Shown here one piece after another: positions 26,367-37,712 of a DNA stretch of 64,000 nt. Location of the stretch: contig NZ_CP077084.1 of NCBI RefSeq assembly GCF_014268275.3, positions 1,674,001-1,738,000 of the forward strand, given 5' to 3'. How positions within the stretch are numbered: the first letter of the stretch is position 1; each line of letters begins with the position of its first letter. A model generated the notes under the pieces. That model saw nothing but the letters and a program-made list of their open reading frames with translations. It had not been told where the DNA came from and searched no databases. A program made the translations under genes and the position numbers. The DNA is from Pseudomonas tritici (lineage in GTDB: Bacteria; Pseudomonadota; Gammaproteobacteria; Pseudomonadales; Pseudomonadaceae).

Positions 26367-27070
26367 GCAACAGCTTGCCGGCCTTCTGGGCCGTGATTCC
26401 TGCCGCGGGCATTGGTGCCCGCATGGCCGCGGACCGTCCCAAGCAATACCTGCAACTGGGCGGACGCACCATTCTCGAACACAGCCTTGGCTGCTTTCTC
26501 GACCACCCCTGGCTTAATGGCCTGGTGGTCAGCCTTGCTTCTGATGATCCTTATTGGCCTGATTTGGCGTGTGCCATGGACCCGCGCATTCACCGTGCGG
26601 ACGGCGGTTCGGAACGTTCCGGGTCGGTGCTCAACGCACTTTTGCAGCTGAACGCTTTGGGGGCCAGTGATGATGATTGGGTACTGGTGCATGATGCGGC
26701 GCGGCCGAACCTGAGTCGCGATGACCTCGACAAACTGCTGACTGAACTGGCGGACGACCCGGTGGGCGGTCTGCTGGCCGTGCCGGCACGCGACACCCTC
26801 AAGCGCGTCGATAAGCACGGGCGTGTCGTCGAAACCGTCGACCGTAGCCTGATCTGGCAAGCCTACACGCCGCAGATGTTCCGCCTGGGTCCGCTGCATC
26901 GTGCTTTGGCTGACAGCCTGGTGGCGGACGCCGTCATCACTGATGAGGCTTCTGCCATGGAATGGTCCGGCCAGGCGCCGCGGCTGATCGAAGGGCGGTC
27001 GGACAATATCAAGGTGACGCGGCCGGAGGATCTTGAGTGGCTCAGGTTGCGGTGGGCGAATCGGCGGTAG
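26363..27070 (+). CDS. ispD: 2-C-methyl-D-erythritol 4-phosphate cytidylyltransferase
   Basis: Third enzyme of the MEP isoprenoid pathway: makes CDP-methylerythritol from MEP and CTP. The 235-residue product has the nucleotidyltransferase start AVIPAAGIGARMAADRPKQYL with the basic activating residues, VLVHDAARPNLS, and TDEASAMEWSGQAPRLIEG near the C-terminus. It is translationally coupled to ftsB. In E. coli ispF follows directly; here gfnR, adhC and fghA lie between, the arrangement I recall for Pseudomonas. Confidence 0.95.
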   Translation: MSNSLPAFWAVIPAAGIGARMAADRPKQYLQLGGRTILEHSLGCFLDHPWLNGLVVSLASDDPYWPDLACAMDPRIHRADGGSERSGSVLNALLQLNALGASDDDWVLVHDAARPNLSRDDLDKLLTELADDPVGGLLAVPARDTLKRVDKHGRVVETVDRSLIWQAYTPQMFRLGPLHRALADSLVADAVITDEASAMEWSGQAPRLIEGRSDNIKVTRPEDLEWLRLRWANRR

Positions 27071-27091
27071 TCAGTTGCACCGAGTCGACCC

Positions 27092-27178
27092 CTTCGCGAG
27101 CAAGCCAGCTCCCACCTTTAAACGCGTTACTACAGGATAAACGCGGTTAAAGGTGGGAGCTGGCTTGCCTGCGAAGAG
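27092..27178. repeat. Inverted REP pair between ispD and gfnR
   Basis: CTTCGCGAGCAAGCCAGCTC (from 27092) and GGTGGGAGCTGGCTTGCCTG (from 27152) are inverted copies around a second small inverted repeat, TTTAAACGCGTT/AACGCGGTTAAA. The convergent ends of ispD and gfnR flank it, so it may act as a bidirectional terminator. Confidence 0.8.
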
Positions 27179-27199
27179 GCCGGCACAAACAGCCAATAA

Positions 27200-28096
27200 T
27201 TACTGGCTGTACTCCGGCCTCTCAGCCAACCCCACCTTCAAAAAATCCACCAACTTCCTGACCTTCGGCGACAAGTGCCGCTGCTGCGGATACAGCGCCC
27301 ACACCGCCGTATTCGGCGGCTGATGCGCCTCCAGCAGCGACACCAGCGCGCCACTGTGCAAATGCTCCAGCACGTAATAATCCGGCAACTGGCACAACCC
27401 GACGCCCAGCACCGCCGCATCCAGCACCGCTTGCCCACTGTTGCAGCGCCAGTTTCCCTGCACCCGCTGGGAAAACTCGCGTCCGTCCTGGGCCAGTTGC
27501 CAGATATCCGAGCTACCAATCAGGCAGTTATGCCGGCTCAACTCCGACAAACTATGTGGCCGACCATACCGCGCCAGGTAGGACGGCGACGCGCACAGGT
27601 ACATGCGCCTCGGTGCCAGCCTGCTGGCGACCATGCGTGAATCCTGTAAGCGCCCCAGGCGAATCGCCAGATCCAGGCCTTCGTGCACGAGGTCCAGTTG
27701 ACGGTTGCTCAGCTCGATATCCACGCGCAACTGCGGGTAGAGGCCCATGAACCGCGTTACCAGCGGCACGATAAACCGCTCGCCGTAGGCCACGGCACAG
27801 GTCATGCGCAACATGCCTTTGGGTTCGCTGGTGAGGTCACCCACCGCACGCAGGGCTTCTTCGCGACCGTCCTGTAAACGTTGGCAATGTTGCAGAAAGG
27901 TCTGGCCGGCTTCCGTCAAGGTAACCTTGCGCGTGCTGCGATACAGCAGCCGCGTTTGCAGGCGTTCTTCCAGGCGCGCCACCTGCCGGCTGATATGCGA
28001 CGAAGAAACGCCCAGGCGTTCCGCTGCCGCAGTGAATTGGCTGCATTCGGCCACCGCGACAAATTCATCAATGCCTTCCCAGCGGTTTTCAAGCAC
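27200..28096 (-). CDS. gfnR: LysR-family transcriptional regulator (GfnR-like)
   Basis: DNA-binding regulator probably controlling the divergent adhC-fghA formaldehyde detoxification genes. The 298-residue product has a classical LysR winged HTH (FVAVAECSQFTAAAERLGVS, then SHISRQVARLEERL, residues about 10-60) and a periplasmic-binding-like effector domain to the end. It is divergent from adhC across 109 bases. This LysR/adhC/fghA/ispF order matches my recollection of P. aeruginosa, where the regulator is called gfnR; the symbol rests on that context rather than on a search. Confidence 0.75.
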   Translation of the reverse strand: MLENRWEGIDEFVAVAECSQFTAAAERLGVSSSHISRQVARLEERLQTRLLYRSTRKVTLTEAGQTFLQHCQRLQDGREEALRAVGDLTSEPKGMLRMTCAVAYGERFIVPLVTRFMGLYPQLRVDIELSNRQLDLVHEGLDLAIRLGRLQDSRMVASRLAPRRMYLCASPSYLARYGRPHSLSELSRHNCLIGSSDIWQLAQDGREFSQRVQGNWRCNSGQAVLDAAVLGVGLCQLPDYYVLEHLHSGALVSLLEAHQPPNTAVWALYPQQRHLSPKVRKLVDFLKVGLAERPEYSQ

Positions 28097-28121
28097 GGTG
28101 ATTATCCCTGTACAGCAATAA

Positions 28122-29318
<1,197 letters not shown>

Positions 29319-29326
29319 GGTCGGCC

Positions 29327-30172
29327 ATGAGTCTGGAAAACCTGTCGTGCCAGAAGAGCTTCGGCGGCTGGCACAAACGCTACAAGCATCACTCCGATGT
29401 GCTCGGCTGCGACATGACCTTCGCCGTCTACCTGCCGCCGCAAGCGGAGCAGGGCGGCAAGTTGCCGGTGTTGTACTGGCTGTCCGGTCTCACCTGCACT
29501 GATGAGAACTTCATGCAGAAGGCCGGCGCGCAGCGCATGGCCGCCGAGCTGGGGTTGATCATCGTGGCGCCGGACACCAGCCCTCGTGGGCCGGGTGTTC
29601 CGGGTGATCCCGATAACGCGTGGGATTTTGGCCTTGGCGCCGGCTTCTATCTGAATGCCACGCAGGAGCCCTGGGCCAAGCACTATCGGATGCATGACTA
29701 CGTGGTGAAGGAATTGCCTGCGTTGGTTGAAGCGCATTTCCCGGCTTCAGATAAACGTGGCATCAGCGGTCACTCCATGGGCGGCCACGGTGCACTGGTG
29801 TGTGCGTTGCGCAATCCCGGGCGTTACCTGTCGGTGTCGGCGTTTTCGCCCATCAGTAACCCGATGGACTGCCCATGGGGTCAGAAGGCCTTTTCCCGCT
29901 ACCTGGGCGAAGAGCGTTCGAAATGGCGTGAGTGGGACGCCTGCGTGTTGATCAGCGAAGCCGCGGAAAAGCTGCCGCTGCTGGTGGACCAAGGTGACCG
30001 CGACGATTTCCTTGCCGTGCAACTCAAGCCTGAAGCCTTGCAGCAAGCGGCGAAGGCGGCCAACCATCCGTTGGAACTGCGGCTGCAACCTGGCTACGAC
30101 CACAGCTACTTCTTTATCGCCAGCTTCATCGAAGACCATTTGCGACACCATGGTCGTGCTTTGCTCGGTTAA
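29327..30172 (+). CDS. fghA: S-formylglutathione hydrolase
   Basis: Hydrolyses S-formylglutathione to formate and glutathione, completing the glutathione-dependent formaldehyde pathway begun by adhC. The 281-residue esterase-D-family protein shows [40 protein letters not shown], and the nucleophile elbow [25 protein letters not shown] and the C-terminal [17 protein letters not shown] supply the catalytic Asp and His. It is co-directional with adhC at eight bases' distance. Confidence 0.95.
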   Translation: MSLENLSCQKSFGGWHKRYKHHSDVLGCDMTFAVYLPPQAEQGGKLPVLYWLSGLTCTDENFMQKAGAQRMAAELGLIIVAPDTSPRGPGVPGDPDNAWDFGLGAGFYLNATQEPWAKHYRMHDYVVKELPALVEAHFPASDKRGISGHSMGGHGALVCALRNPGRYLSVSAFSPISNPMDCPWGQKAFSRYLGEERSKWREWDACVLISEAAEKLPLLVDQGDRDDFLAVQLKPEALQQAAKAANHPLELRLQPGYDHSYFFIASFIEDHLRHHGRALLG

Positions 30173-30196
30173 TGTGAGGCAAAAGTAGGTAGAATC

Positions 30197-30226
30197 ACGC
30201 CCTGAATTAAATCGGGGCGTTTTTTT
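30197..30226 (+). terminator. Hairpin with T7 tract abutting the ispF start codon
   Basis: ACGCCC (30197-30202) pairs with GGGCGT (30215-30220) and is followed by a T run to 30226; the ispF ATG is the next base. The hairpin looks like the fghA terminator. The only purine-rich segment available as an ispF ribosome site (GGGGCG) is inside its 3' arm. A TAGAAT box lies just upstream (30190-30195). Confidence 0.65.
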
Positions 30227-30700
30227 ATGCGTATTGGCCACGGCTACGATGTGCACCGTTTCGCTGAAGGCGATTTCATCACCTTGGGCGGCGTGCGCAT
30301 TGCACATCACCATGGGTTGCTGGCTCATTCCGACGGCGACGTTGTGTTGCATGCCTTGAGCGATGCCTTGCTCGGCGCGGCGGCGTTGGGCGATATCGGC
30401 AAGCACTTTCCGGACACCGACCCGACCTTCAAGGGTGCGGACAGCCGTGTATTGCTGCGCCATGTGGTTGGCCTGATCCATGCCAAAGGCTGGAAGGTCG
30501 GCAACGTCGACAACACCATCGTGGCCCAGGCGCCAAAAATGGCGCCCCATATTGAATCGATGCGCGCACTGATTGCCGCAGACCTGCACATTGAATTGGA
30601 TCAAGTGAACGTGAAAGCCACCACCACCGAAAAGCTCGGGTTCACCGGTCGTGAAGAGGGCATCGCCGTGCACTCCGTTGCCTTGTTGCTGCGCGCATGA
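30227..30700 (+). CDS. ispF: 2-C-methyl-D-erythritol 2,4-cyclodiphosphate synthase
   Basis: Cyclises CDP-methylerythritol 2-phosphate with loss of CMP, in the MEP pathway. The 157-residue trimeric zinc enzyme starts [16 protein letters not shown] (zinc Asp and His), with [20 protein letters not shown] and [17 protein letters not shown]. The ATG directly follows the T run of a terminator-like hairpin, leaving no ordinary spacer for a ribosome site. The stop overlaps truD by four bases, starting the ispF-truD-surE-pcm chain. Confidence 0.96.
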   Translation: MRIGHGYDVHRFAEGDFITLGGVRIAHHHGLLAHSDGDVVLHALSDALLGAAALGDIGKHFPDTDPTFKGADSRVLLRHVVGLIHAKGWKVGNVDNTIVAQAPKMAPHIESMRALIAADLHIELDQVNVKATTTEKLGFTGREEGIAVHSVALLLRA

Positions 30701-31742
30701 ATGATCTGCAACTGCTGGGCCCACGGGCCTATGGCGAGGCCTTGGGCAGCGCGGTCCTGAAGGCGACCGCCGAAGACTTCCAGGTTGATGAAGTGCTGGA
30801 TATCCCGCTGACCGGCGAGGGTGAGCACCTGTGGTTGTGGGTTGAGAAGCGTGGCCTCAATACAGAAGAAGCCGCGCGGCGCATCGCCAAGGCGGCCGGC
30901 GTGCCGTTGCGCACGGTCAGCTATGCCGGGCTCAAGGATCGCCAGGCGTTGACCCGCCAATGGTTCAGCGTGCAGTTGCCAGGCAAAGCCGATCCGGACA
31001 TGAGCGCTGCGGAAAACGACAGCCTCAAGGTTCTCAAGACCGCCCGTCATAAACGCAAATTGCAGCGCGGCGCACATTCGGCCAATGGTTTCACCTTGCG
31101 CCTGACCCAGCTGGCCGGTGATACCGCCGCCATCGACGCGCGTTTGCAATTGATTGCACAGCAGGGCATCCCCAACTATTTCGGTGCCCAGCGTTTTGGT
31201 CACAATGGTGGCAACGTGGTCGACGCCCGCGAGTGGGCCGCGCGCAAGGCTTTGCCGGAACAGCGCAACGTGCGTTCGCGGCTGCTGTCGACGGCGCGCA
31301 GCTACCTGTTCAACAAGGTGCTGGCGGCGCGTGTGGCCGACGGTTCCTGGCAGCGTGCGCAGGTCGGCGACCTGTTGGCGTTTACCGACAGCCGCAGCTT
31401 TTTCCCGGCGGGGGAGGCGGAATGCAGCGACCCCCGCCTGGCCATTCTGGACCTGCACCCGACCGGGCCGCAGTGGGGCGAAGGTGATTCACCTGCCAGC
31501 GGCGCAACCTTCGAACTGGAACAGGCGGTCGCCGCCGGTGAAGCCGACCTGCGCGATTGGCTGGTGAATGCCGGCATGAGCCAGGAACGTCGCATTCTGC
31601 GACTGCCCATTGGCGGTTTGACGTGGCATTATCCCTCGCTGGACATTCTGCAATTGGAATTCGTCCTGCCGGCCGGATGCTTCGCCACTGTCTTGGTGCG
31701 CGAGCTTGTTGATCTGGTGCCGGTGGGGCAGACGGACAACCC

Positions 31743-31755
<13 letters not shown>
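30697..31755 (+). CDS. truD: tRNA pseudouridine synthase D
   Basis: Makes pseudouridine 13 in tRNA-Glu. The 352-residue product has the TruD motif [18 protein letters not shown] with catalytic Asp81. [32 protein letters not shown] and [13 protein letters not shown] are further family signatures. It begins in the ispF stop (ATGA) and its end overlaps surE by 13 bases. This ispF-truD-surE-pcm-nlpD-rpoS order is shared with E. coli. Confidence 0.94.
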
Positions 31756-33169
<1,414 letters not shown>

Positions 33170-33376
33170 TCAATTTTTTCCGGCGGTGAATTCTGCTGGC
33201 GGGGATGTGTCTTACAGCGGGGTCTATTGAATCAACATCACTGGCGCGACGATTCAACACGCTGAACGATTCGTTTCAGACGTGTGCCGGTAAAACTCCA
33301 ATGCCCAGTTATACTTGCGTCATATTTCAAGCCTGGTACAGGCATTCATGTTCAGCCAGCACAAAGGGAGCGGCGG

Positions 33377-34213
33377 GTGAGTCTCACAGGTCTTGCGCAG
33401 CGTATGAGTAAAACAAGCTTTCATCGACTGGTGCTTGGCCTCGTCTTCAGTTCTGTGTTGGTAGGGTGCTCCAGCTCGCCAAGCAGCGGCGCGCGGGTGG
33501 TTGATCGTAATAGTGCGGCACCGCAAAAGCCGACGGTAACCACCGGGCAATATGTGGTGCGAAAGGGCGATACGATGTTCTCGATCGCCTTCCGTTATGG
33601 CTGGGACTACAAGGCCCTCGCAGCGCGTAACAATATTCCTGTGCCTTACACGATACATCCGGGTCAGACGATTCGCTTCGACGGTCGCACAGGATCAACG
33701 CCTACGGCAGTCGTGACAAACAGTGGTTCTTCGCCGTCGTCCTCAAGCAAAACCACCGTCTTCACCCGGCCTGCTGGTACTGCCGCGCCTGCCCCTGCGA
33801 ACAAGCCGGCACCTGCGCCGTTGCCACCTGCAGGGCCCGCGCCGACCGGTTGGGGATGGCCTTCCAACGGCGTGTTGATTGGAAAATTCTCTTCAAACGG
33901 TAGTTTGAATAAAGGCATTGATATCGCCGGAGATTTGGGACAGCCTGTTTTAGCTGCGTCTGATGGGACGGTGGTGTACGCCGGGAGTGGTTTACGGGGC
34001 TACGGCGAGCTTGTCATCATCAAACACAGCGATACCTACGTCAGTGCCTACGGTCATAACCGTAGGCTGTTGGTTCGGGAGGGGCAGCAGGTCAAAGTCG
34101 GACAGACAATTGCCGAAATGGGATCAACTGGTACAGACCGGGTGAAACTGCACTTTGAGATTCGCCGACAAGGGAAGCCTGTAGATCCGCTGCAATTCTT
34201 GCCCCGGCGTTGA
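33377..34213 (+). CDS. nlpD: Murein hydrolase activator NlpD (LysM / degenerate M23 lipoprotein)
   Basis: Outer-membrane lipoprotein that by family activates the amidase AmiC for daughter cell separation. From the GTG at 33377, behind GGGAG, the product is 278 residues. A signal with lipobox LVGC is followed by a LysM repeat (QYVVRKGDTMFSIAFRYGWD and onward), a Pro/Ala-rich linker, and a C-terminal LytM domain. The first zinc His is Asn (NKGIDIAG), the same degeneration as in E. coli NlpD, so it is expected to be an activator rather than a peptidase. An internal ATG at 33404 is an alternative start. A TATACT box lies at 33310. The rpoS promoter usually lies inside nlpD. Confidence 0.92.
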   Translation: MSLTGLAQRMSKTSFHRLVLGLVFSSVLVGCSSSPSSGARVVDRNSAAPQKPTVTTGQYVVRKGDTMFSIAFRYGWDYKALAARNNIPVPYTIHPGQTIRFDGRTGSTPTAVVTNSGSSPSSSSKTTVFTRPAGTAAPAPANKPAPAPLPPAGPAPTGWGWPSNGVLIGKFSSNGSLNKGIDIAGDLGQPVLAASDGTVVYAGSGLRGYGELVIIKHSDTYVSAYGHNRRLLVREGQQVKVGQTIAEMGSTGTDRVKLHFEIRRQGKPVDPLQFLPRR

Positions 34214-34223
34214 TATGTTGCAC

Positions 34224-34255
34224 AGCCTGTTCCCTTCACGTAGAAGGAACAGGCT
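34224..34255 (+). promoter_or_regulatory. Strong hairpin in the nlpD-rpoS gap
   Basis: AGCCTGTTCCCTTC (34224-34237) pairs with GAAGGAACAGGCT (34243-34255), 13 pairs with one bulged C and a five-base loop, with no T run after it. It lies 65 bases ahead of the rpoS ATG. It would be in the leader of any rpoS transcript started inside nlpD, so it may be a processing or translation control element, or a weak nlpD end. Confidence 0.55.
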
Positions 34256-34320
34256 CCAGCGTTGCCAAGGATAAAGGCGCCGCTTGAGCTTGAGGTCGAA
34301 CTCACCAAAGGACTATAACA

Positions 34321-35325
34321 ATGGCTCTCAGTAAAGAAGCGCCGGAGTTTGACATCGACGATGAGGTTCTCCTTATGGAGACCGGCATTGCTACGGAATC
34401 GATGTCGAATGAGGGACCTGCTGTACCTTCAGTTCGCACCAAATCCAAGAACTCCACCGCGTTAAAGCAACACAAGTACATTGACTACACACGGGCGCTC
34501 GATGCGACCCAGCTGTATCTCAATGAAATCGGCTTTTCCCCTCTGCTTACCCCCGAAGAAGAAGTCCATTTTGCGCGCTTGTCGCAAAAGGGTGATCCGG
34601 CTGGGCGCAAGCGCATGATTGAAAGCAACCTGCGCCTGGTGGTGAAAATCGCCCGACGCTACGTCAATCGTGGGCTTTCCTTGTTGGACTTGATCGAGGA
34701 GGGCAACCTGGGATTGATCCGGGCGGTAGAGAAGTTCGACCCTGAGCGGGGCTTCCGCTTTTCGACCTATGCCACTTGGTGGATTCGTCAGACCATCGAA
34801 CGGGCGATCATGAATCAGACCCGCACGATCCGGTTGCCGATCCATGTGGTCAAAGAGCTCAACGTCTACCTGCGGGCAGCGCGTGAGCTTACCCAAAAAC
34901 TCGATCATGAACCTTCGCCCGAAGAAATCGCCAACCTGCTGGAGAAGCCGGTAGGGGAGGTCAAGCGCATGCTTGGTCTTAACGAGCGCGTGTCTTCGGT
35001 CGACGTCTCGTTGGGTCCGGATTCGGATAAAACCCTGCTGGACACTCTGACGGATGATCGCCCTACAGATCCTTGTGAGCTGTTACAGGACGATGATCTT
35101 TCCCAAAGCATTGACCAGTGGTTGTCAGAGCTCACTGACAAGCAGCGTGAAGTGGTGATTCGCCGCTTCGGCCTGCGCGGCCATGAGAGCAGTACCTTGG
35201 AAGACGTGGGCCTGGAGATCGGTCTGACCCGTGAGCGGGTGCGGCAGATCCAGGTGGAAGGGCTCAAGCGCTTGCGCGAGATCCTGGAGAAGAATGGCTT
35301 GTCGAGCGAGTCGTTGTTTCAGTAA
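34321..35325 (+). CDS. rpoS: RNA polymerase sigma factor RpoS
   Basis: Stationary-phase and general-stress sigma factor. The 334-residue product has region 1.2 ([20 protein letters not shown]) and region 2 with [38 protein letters not shown] and [18 protein letters not shown]. Region 3 has [14 protein letters not shown], and region 4 ends [26 protein letters not shown] precedes the ATG. Regulation is probably mostly post-transcriptional, given the structured leader. It is followed by its own terminator; the next gene, a cold-shock gene, is on the other strand. Confidence 0.97.
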   Translation: MALSKEAPEFDIDDEVLLMETGIATESMSNEGPAVPSVRTKSKNSTALKQHKYIDYTRALDATQLYLNEIGFSPLLTPEEEVHFARLSQKGDPAGRKRMIESNLRLVVKIARRYVNRGLSLLDLIEEGNLGLIRAVEKFDPERGFRFSTYATWWIRQTIERAIMNQTRTIRLPIHVVKELNVYLRAARELTQKLDHEPSPEEIANLLEKPVGEVKRMLGLNERVSSVDVSLGPDSDKTLLDTLTDDRPTDPCELLQDDDLSQSIDQWLSELTDKQREVVIRRFGLRGHESSTLEDVGLEIGLTRERVRQIQVEGLKRLREILEKNGLSSESLFQ

Positions 35326-35345
35326 AGTCTCCTAAGGCAGCTATT

Positions 35346-35381
35346 AAAACGCCCGGTGCATGAGAGTGCGCCGGGCGTTTT
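35346..35381 (+). terminator. Rho-independent terminator after rpoS
   Basis: AAAACGCCCGG (35346-35356) pairs perfectly with CCGGGCGTTTT (35371-35381), followed by GCTTTCT. It lies 21 bases after the rpoS stop. Confidence 0.85.
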
Positions 35382-35394
35382 GCTTTCTACTGCG

Positions 35395-35483
35395 GTAGCA
35401 GCTGCCGAGCCTTGGCGAGGCTGCGTCAACGGTATATCTGACGTACCGCGAACGCAGCCTCGCCAAGGCTCGACAGCTGCTAC
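35395..35483. repeat. 89-bp imperfect palindrome, copy 1
   Basis: GTAGCAGCTGCCGAGCCTTG at the left pairs with CAAGGCTCGACAGCTGCTAC at the right, and further in GGCGAGGCTGCGT pairs with ACGCAGCCTCGCC, leaving a short centre with TATCTGACG. The same element, with the same architecture, stands at 60504-60592. It is unlike the GTGGGAGC REP class. Confidence 0.8.
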
Positions 35484-35518
35484 GTCACGCAGAGTCATAC
35501 GGCATGAAATCCCAGGCA

Positions 35519-35547
35519 TAAAAAAACCCCGCTTTTAAGGGCGGGGT
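35519..35547 (-). terminator. Rho-independent terminator after the cold-shock gene
   Basis: On the minus strand ACCCCGC (35547-35541) pairs with GCGGGGT (35532-35526) and a seven-T run follows. It lies 24 bases beyond the cold-shock stop. Confidence 0.8.
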
Positions 35548-35570
35548 CTTTTCGACTAAGTCAGTACAAG

Positions 35571-35780
35571 TTAGATAACTTGAACTTCTTCAGCTTGCAT
35601 GCCTTTCTGACCGCGGGTAGCGATGAAAGAGACCTGTTGGCCTTCTTTCAGGCTTTTGAAGCCGTCGGATTGGATAGCTTTGAAGTGAACGAACAGGTCG
35701 TCACCGGATTGTGGAGTGATGAAGCCGAAGCCTTTTTCATCGTTGAACCACTTAACGGTACCAGTTTGGCGATTAGACAT
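35571..35780 (-). CDS. Cold-shock family RNA/DNA chaperone (CspA family)
   Basis: A 69-residue single cold-shock domain that binds single-stranded RNA or DNA and melts mRNA structure. RNP1 is KGFGFI and RNP2 is LFVHF, both intact within [16 protein letters not shown] and [18 protein letters not shown] lies before the ATG at 35780. The mRNA is expected to have a long leader in the 387-base gap shared with dcd. I do not assign which Csp paralogue this is. Confidence 0.93.
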   Translation of the reverse strand: MSNRQTGTVKWFNDEKGFGFITPQSGDDLFVHFKAIQSDGFKSLKEGQQVSFIATRGQKGMQAEEVQVI

Positions 35781-36167
35781 GGTGTAACTCCTTGAACAAA
35801 GTTAACTGCGACTCAGGAAAAGCCCTGGCCGAGACTGAGTGCAAAGAGCAGGAAAAATTCTTGGAGATGGTTGGATCGAAATTCAACATATCGTGTAGAG
35901 ATTCTCAGTGACACAAGCAACACAGTGACGTCACCTTAACTGTTTTTCTCGGACGTGCCAATGATATTTCCGAAGGTTTCTCTATTTTCGTGACTGGCGG
36001 TGGTATTTCTATTCGCCTCGCACAGCTATACGGGTCCCGGCTCCGTTTGCTACGACGTGTAAGCAACCGGCGTTTTTTTTAAGAAAAGCCCCGTGGCCTT
36101 TGAACCCCAACGCCGGCCCCGGTAAGATGCCCAACAGATTTTTCACCTCGCTATTCAGGACACCGCC
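35781..36167. promoter_or_regulatory. Divergent cold-shock gene/dcd intergenic region
   Basis: A 387-base gap with no gene. The minus-strand part (35781 to about 35990) is AT-richer and probably holds the cold-shock promoter and its leader, which in this family is often over 100 bases. The dcd side has a T8 run at 36074-36081 and the gap ends ahead of the dcd ATG. No clear operator was recognised. Confidence 0.35.
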
Positions 36168-36734
36168 ATGAGCATCAAATCGGACAAGTGGATTCGCCGC
36201 ATGGCGCAAGAGCACGGCATGATCGAACCGTTCGTCGAGCGGCAGATCCGCGGCCAAGGTGATGCCCCGGTGATTTCCTACGGCGTTTCCAGCTATGGAT
36301 ACGACGTGCGCTGTGCCGATGAATTCAAGGTGTTCACCAACATCAACTCGGCCATCGTCGATCCAAAAAACTTCGACGAAAAGAGCTTCGTCGACGTCAA
36401 GAGCGACGTGTGCATCATCCCACCGAACTCCTTCGCCCTGGCGCGCACCGTGGAGTTCTTCCGTATCCCCCGCGACGTGCTCACCATCTGCCTGGGTAAA
36501 AGTACCTACGCGCGTTGCGGCATTATCGTCAACGTGACGCCGCTTGAGCCTGAGTGGGAAGGTCACGTGACCCTGGAATTCTCCAACACCACTACGCTAC
36601 CGGCGAAAATCTACGCCAACGAAGGCGTGGCGCAGATGCTGTTCCTGCAGTCTGACGAGGCCTGTGAAGTGTCCTATAAAGACCGCGCGGGCAAGTATCA
36701 GGGCCAGCGCGGCGTCACTCTCCCACGCGCTTGA
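36168..36734 (+). CDS. dcd: dCTP deaminase
   Basis: Deaminates dCTP to dUTP, the main route to dUMP for thymidylate in gammaproteobacteria. The 188-residue trimeric enzyme shows [60 protein letters not shown] (active-site Ser and Arg) and the catalytic Glu segment [19 protein letters not shown]. It is preceded by the shared gap and followed by a small proline-rich ORF in the same direction after 108 bases. Confidence 0.96.
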   Translation: MSIKSDKWIRRMAQEHGMIEPFVERQIRGQGDAPVISYGVSSYGYDVRCADEFKVFTNINSAIVDPKNFDEKSFVDVKSDVCIIPPNSFALARTVEFFRIPRDVLTICLGKSTYARCGIIVNVTPLEPEWEGHVTLEFSNTTTLPAKIYANEGVAQMLFLQSDEACEVSYKDRAGKYQGQRGVTLPRA

Positions 36735-36842
36735 TAGAAAGGTCTTACGCGTAAAGGGAATTAGTCTGAAGAAAGTGACTCTATCTAGGTGTACTGCCTC
36801 GGCGCGTGTAAAACGCGTCGAGCCACGCTTGAGGAGTACTTT

Positions 36843-37043
36843 ATGAAGATCGACCCGCGAATCAGCGCAGAAATTGCCCGGCTTGAACCCAACCAGATTG
36901 GCGTTCTGGCCTGGTCCCTGATGGCCGATCCCGCTTATGCGGGTGGTATTCCCGGCCAGCCAGATCCGGATTCCCCGCAACCCATTGAAGAACCGGGCTC
37001 GCCCACTGTTCCAGATGAGCCACCTCCCGCGCCTGTAGCCTGA
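36843..37043 (+). CDS. Small acidic proline-rich protein, function unknown
   Basis: A 66-residue ORF with a strong ribosome site (GAGGAG, seven bases before the ATG). The N-terminal half looks folded and helical (MKIDPRISAEIARLEPNQIG, then VLAWSLMADPAYAGG). The last ~28 residues are an acidic proline-rich tail with repeated P-x-P/E units (QPDPDSPQPIEEPGSP, VPDEPPPAPVA). There is no signal peptide. It lies 108 bases after dcd with a possible promoter in the gap, and pdeM is convergent 15 bases beyond. I do not recognise a family. Codon use resembles the neighbours and the ribosome site argues that it is real. Confidence 0.6.
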   Translation: MKIDPRISAEIARLEPNQIGVLAWSLMADPAYAGGIPGQPDPDSPQPIEEPGSPTVPDEPPPAPVA

Positions 37044-37058
37044 CACTTCGCCAGCCAG

Positions 37059-37712
37059 TTAATGCACTGGCCAAACTTGATGGTCGCCGATGACAAATAT
37101 TCGGCGGTCATTGGCCTGTTCCACTGCAAAGCCACCGGTAAACGCGCCAAACGCCGGCAGCAAGCTGACCTGCGTTCCGATCTGGAAGCACGGTAGGCGC
37201 AGACTTTGCCGTCCCCTGCCGCGCAAGCGATACACCGGATGCACGTGCCCTGCCAATACATGGTGGGTCGCATGGGCATCCGGTTCGTGTTGCAATGCAA
37301 ACGGGGCCATCAGCAGCGGCTCCGCAACAACCTCGATCCTCAGATCCGCAGGTGGGTCACCCGCACGTTTATCGTGATTGCCTCGAATCAAGGTCATAGG
37401 CAGGTCAGGATGGCGTGCTCGCCAGGTTCTCAATGCGCTCAGCGTGCCGCTGGCGTGAGAGCCTGTGCCGTGCAGGAAATCGCCTAGAAAGATCACCTGC
37501 GTACACGGTAGCGTCGATAGCAACCGGTCCAGTCGTTGCAAATTCTCGGTCGTGGTTCCCTGCGGCACCGGTTGCCCCAGGCTTCGATATGCCGACGCCT
37601 TGCCGAAATGCGCATCCGCAATCAACAGACACTGACGCGCAGGCCAATAGACGGCCTTGTCTGCCAGCAGCCACAGTTCTTCACCCTCGAGCATTACCGA
37701 ACAAACCATCAA
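37059..37712 (-). CDS. pdeM: DNA-ligase-associated metallophosphoesterase PdeM
   Basis: Calcineurin-like phosphoesterase of the ligase-associated DNA damage response set. The 217-residue product has the metal-binding motifs [15 protein letters not shown] (D-x-H), [10 protein letters not shown] (GD), [11 protein letters not shown] (GNHD) and [14 protein letters not shown] (GHxH). Its ATG overlaps the stop of the Lhr-type helicase by four bases, so the two are co-translated. A start at the internal Met ([10 protein letters not shown]) is possible. The ligase and exonuclease partners usually next to it are 9.2 kb away here. Confidence 0.88.
   Translation of the reverse strand: MMVCSVMLEGEELWLLADKAVYWPARQCLLIADAHFGKASAYRSLGQPVPQGTTTENLQRLDRLLSTLPCTQVIFLGDFLHGTGSHASGTLSALRTWRARHPDLPMTLIRGNHDKRAGDPPADLRIEVVAEPLLMAPFALQHEPDAHATHHVLAGHVHPVYRLRGRGRQSLRLPCFQIGTQVSLLPAFGAFTGGFAVEQANDRRIFVIGDHQVWPVH

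Noticed and set aside
33800..34213. Loss of the first zinc-binding His in the M23 domain of the nlpD product, as a possible pseudo-enzyme novelty
   Set aside because: Asn at this position (NKGIDIAG) is normal for NlpD, which acts as an amidase activator, so it is family-typical.
36735..36842. Possible tRNA gene in the dcd downstream gap (segment with GTGTAAAACGCGTCGAGCC)
   Set aside because: No cloverleaf, no T-loop GTTCRANNC box and no acceptor stem could be formed.
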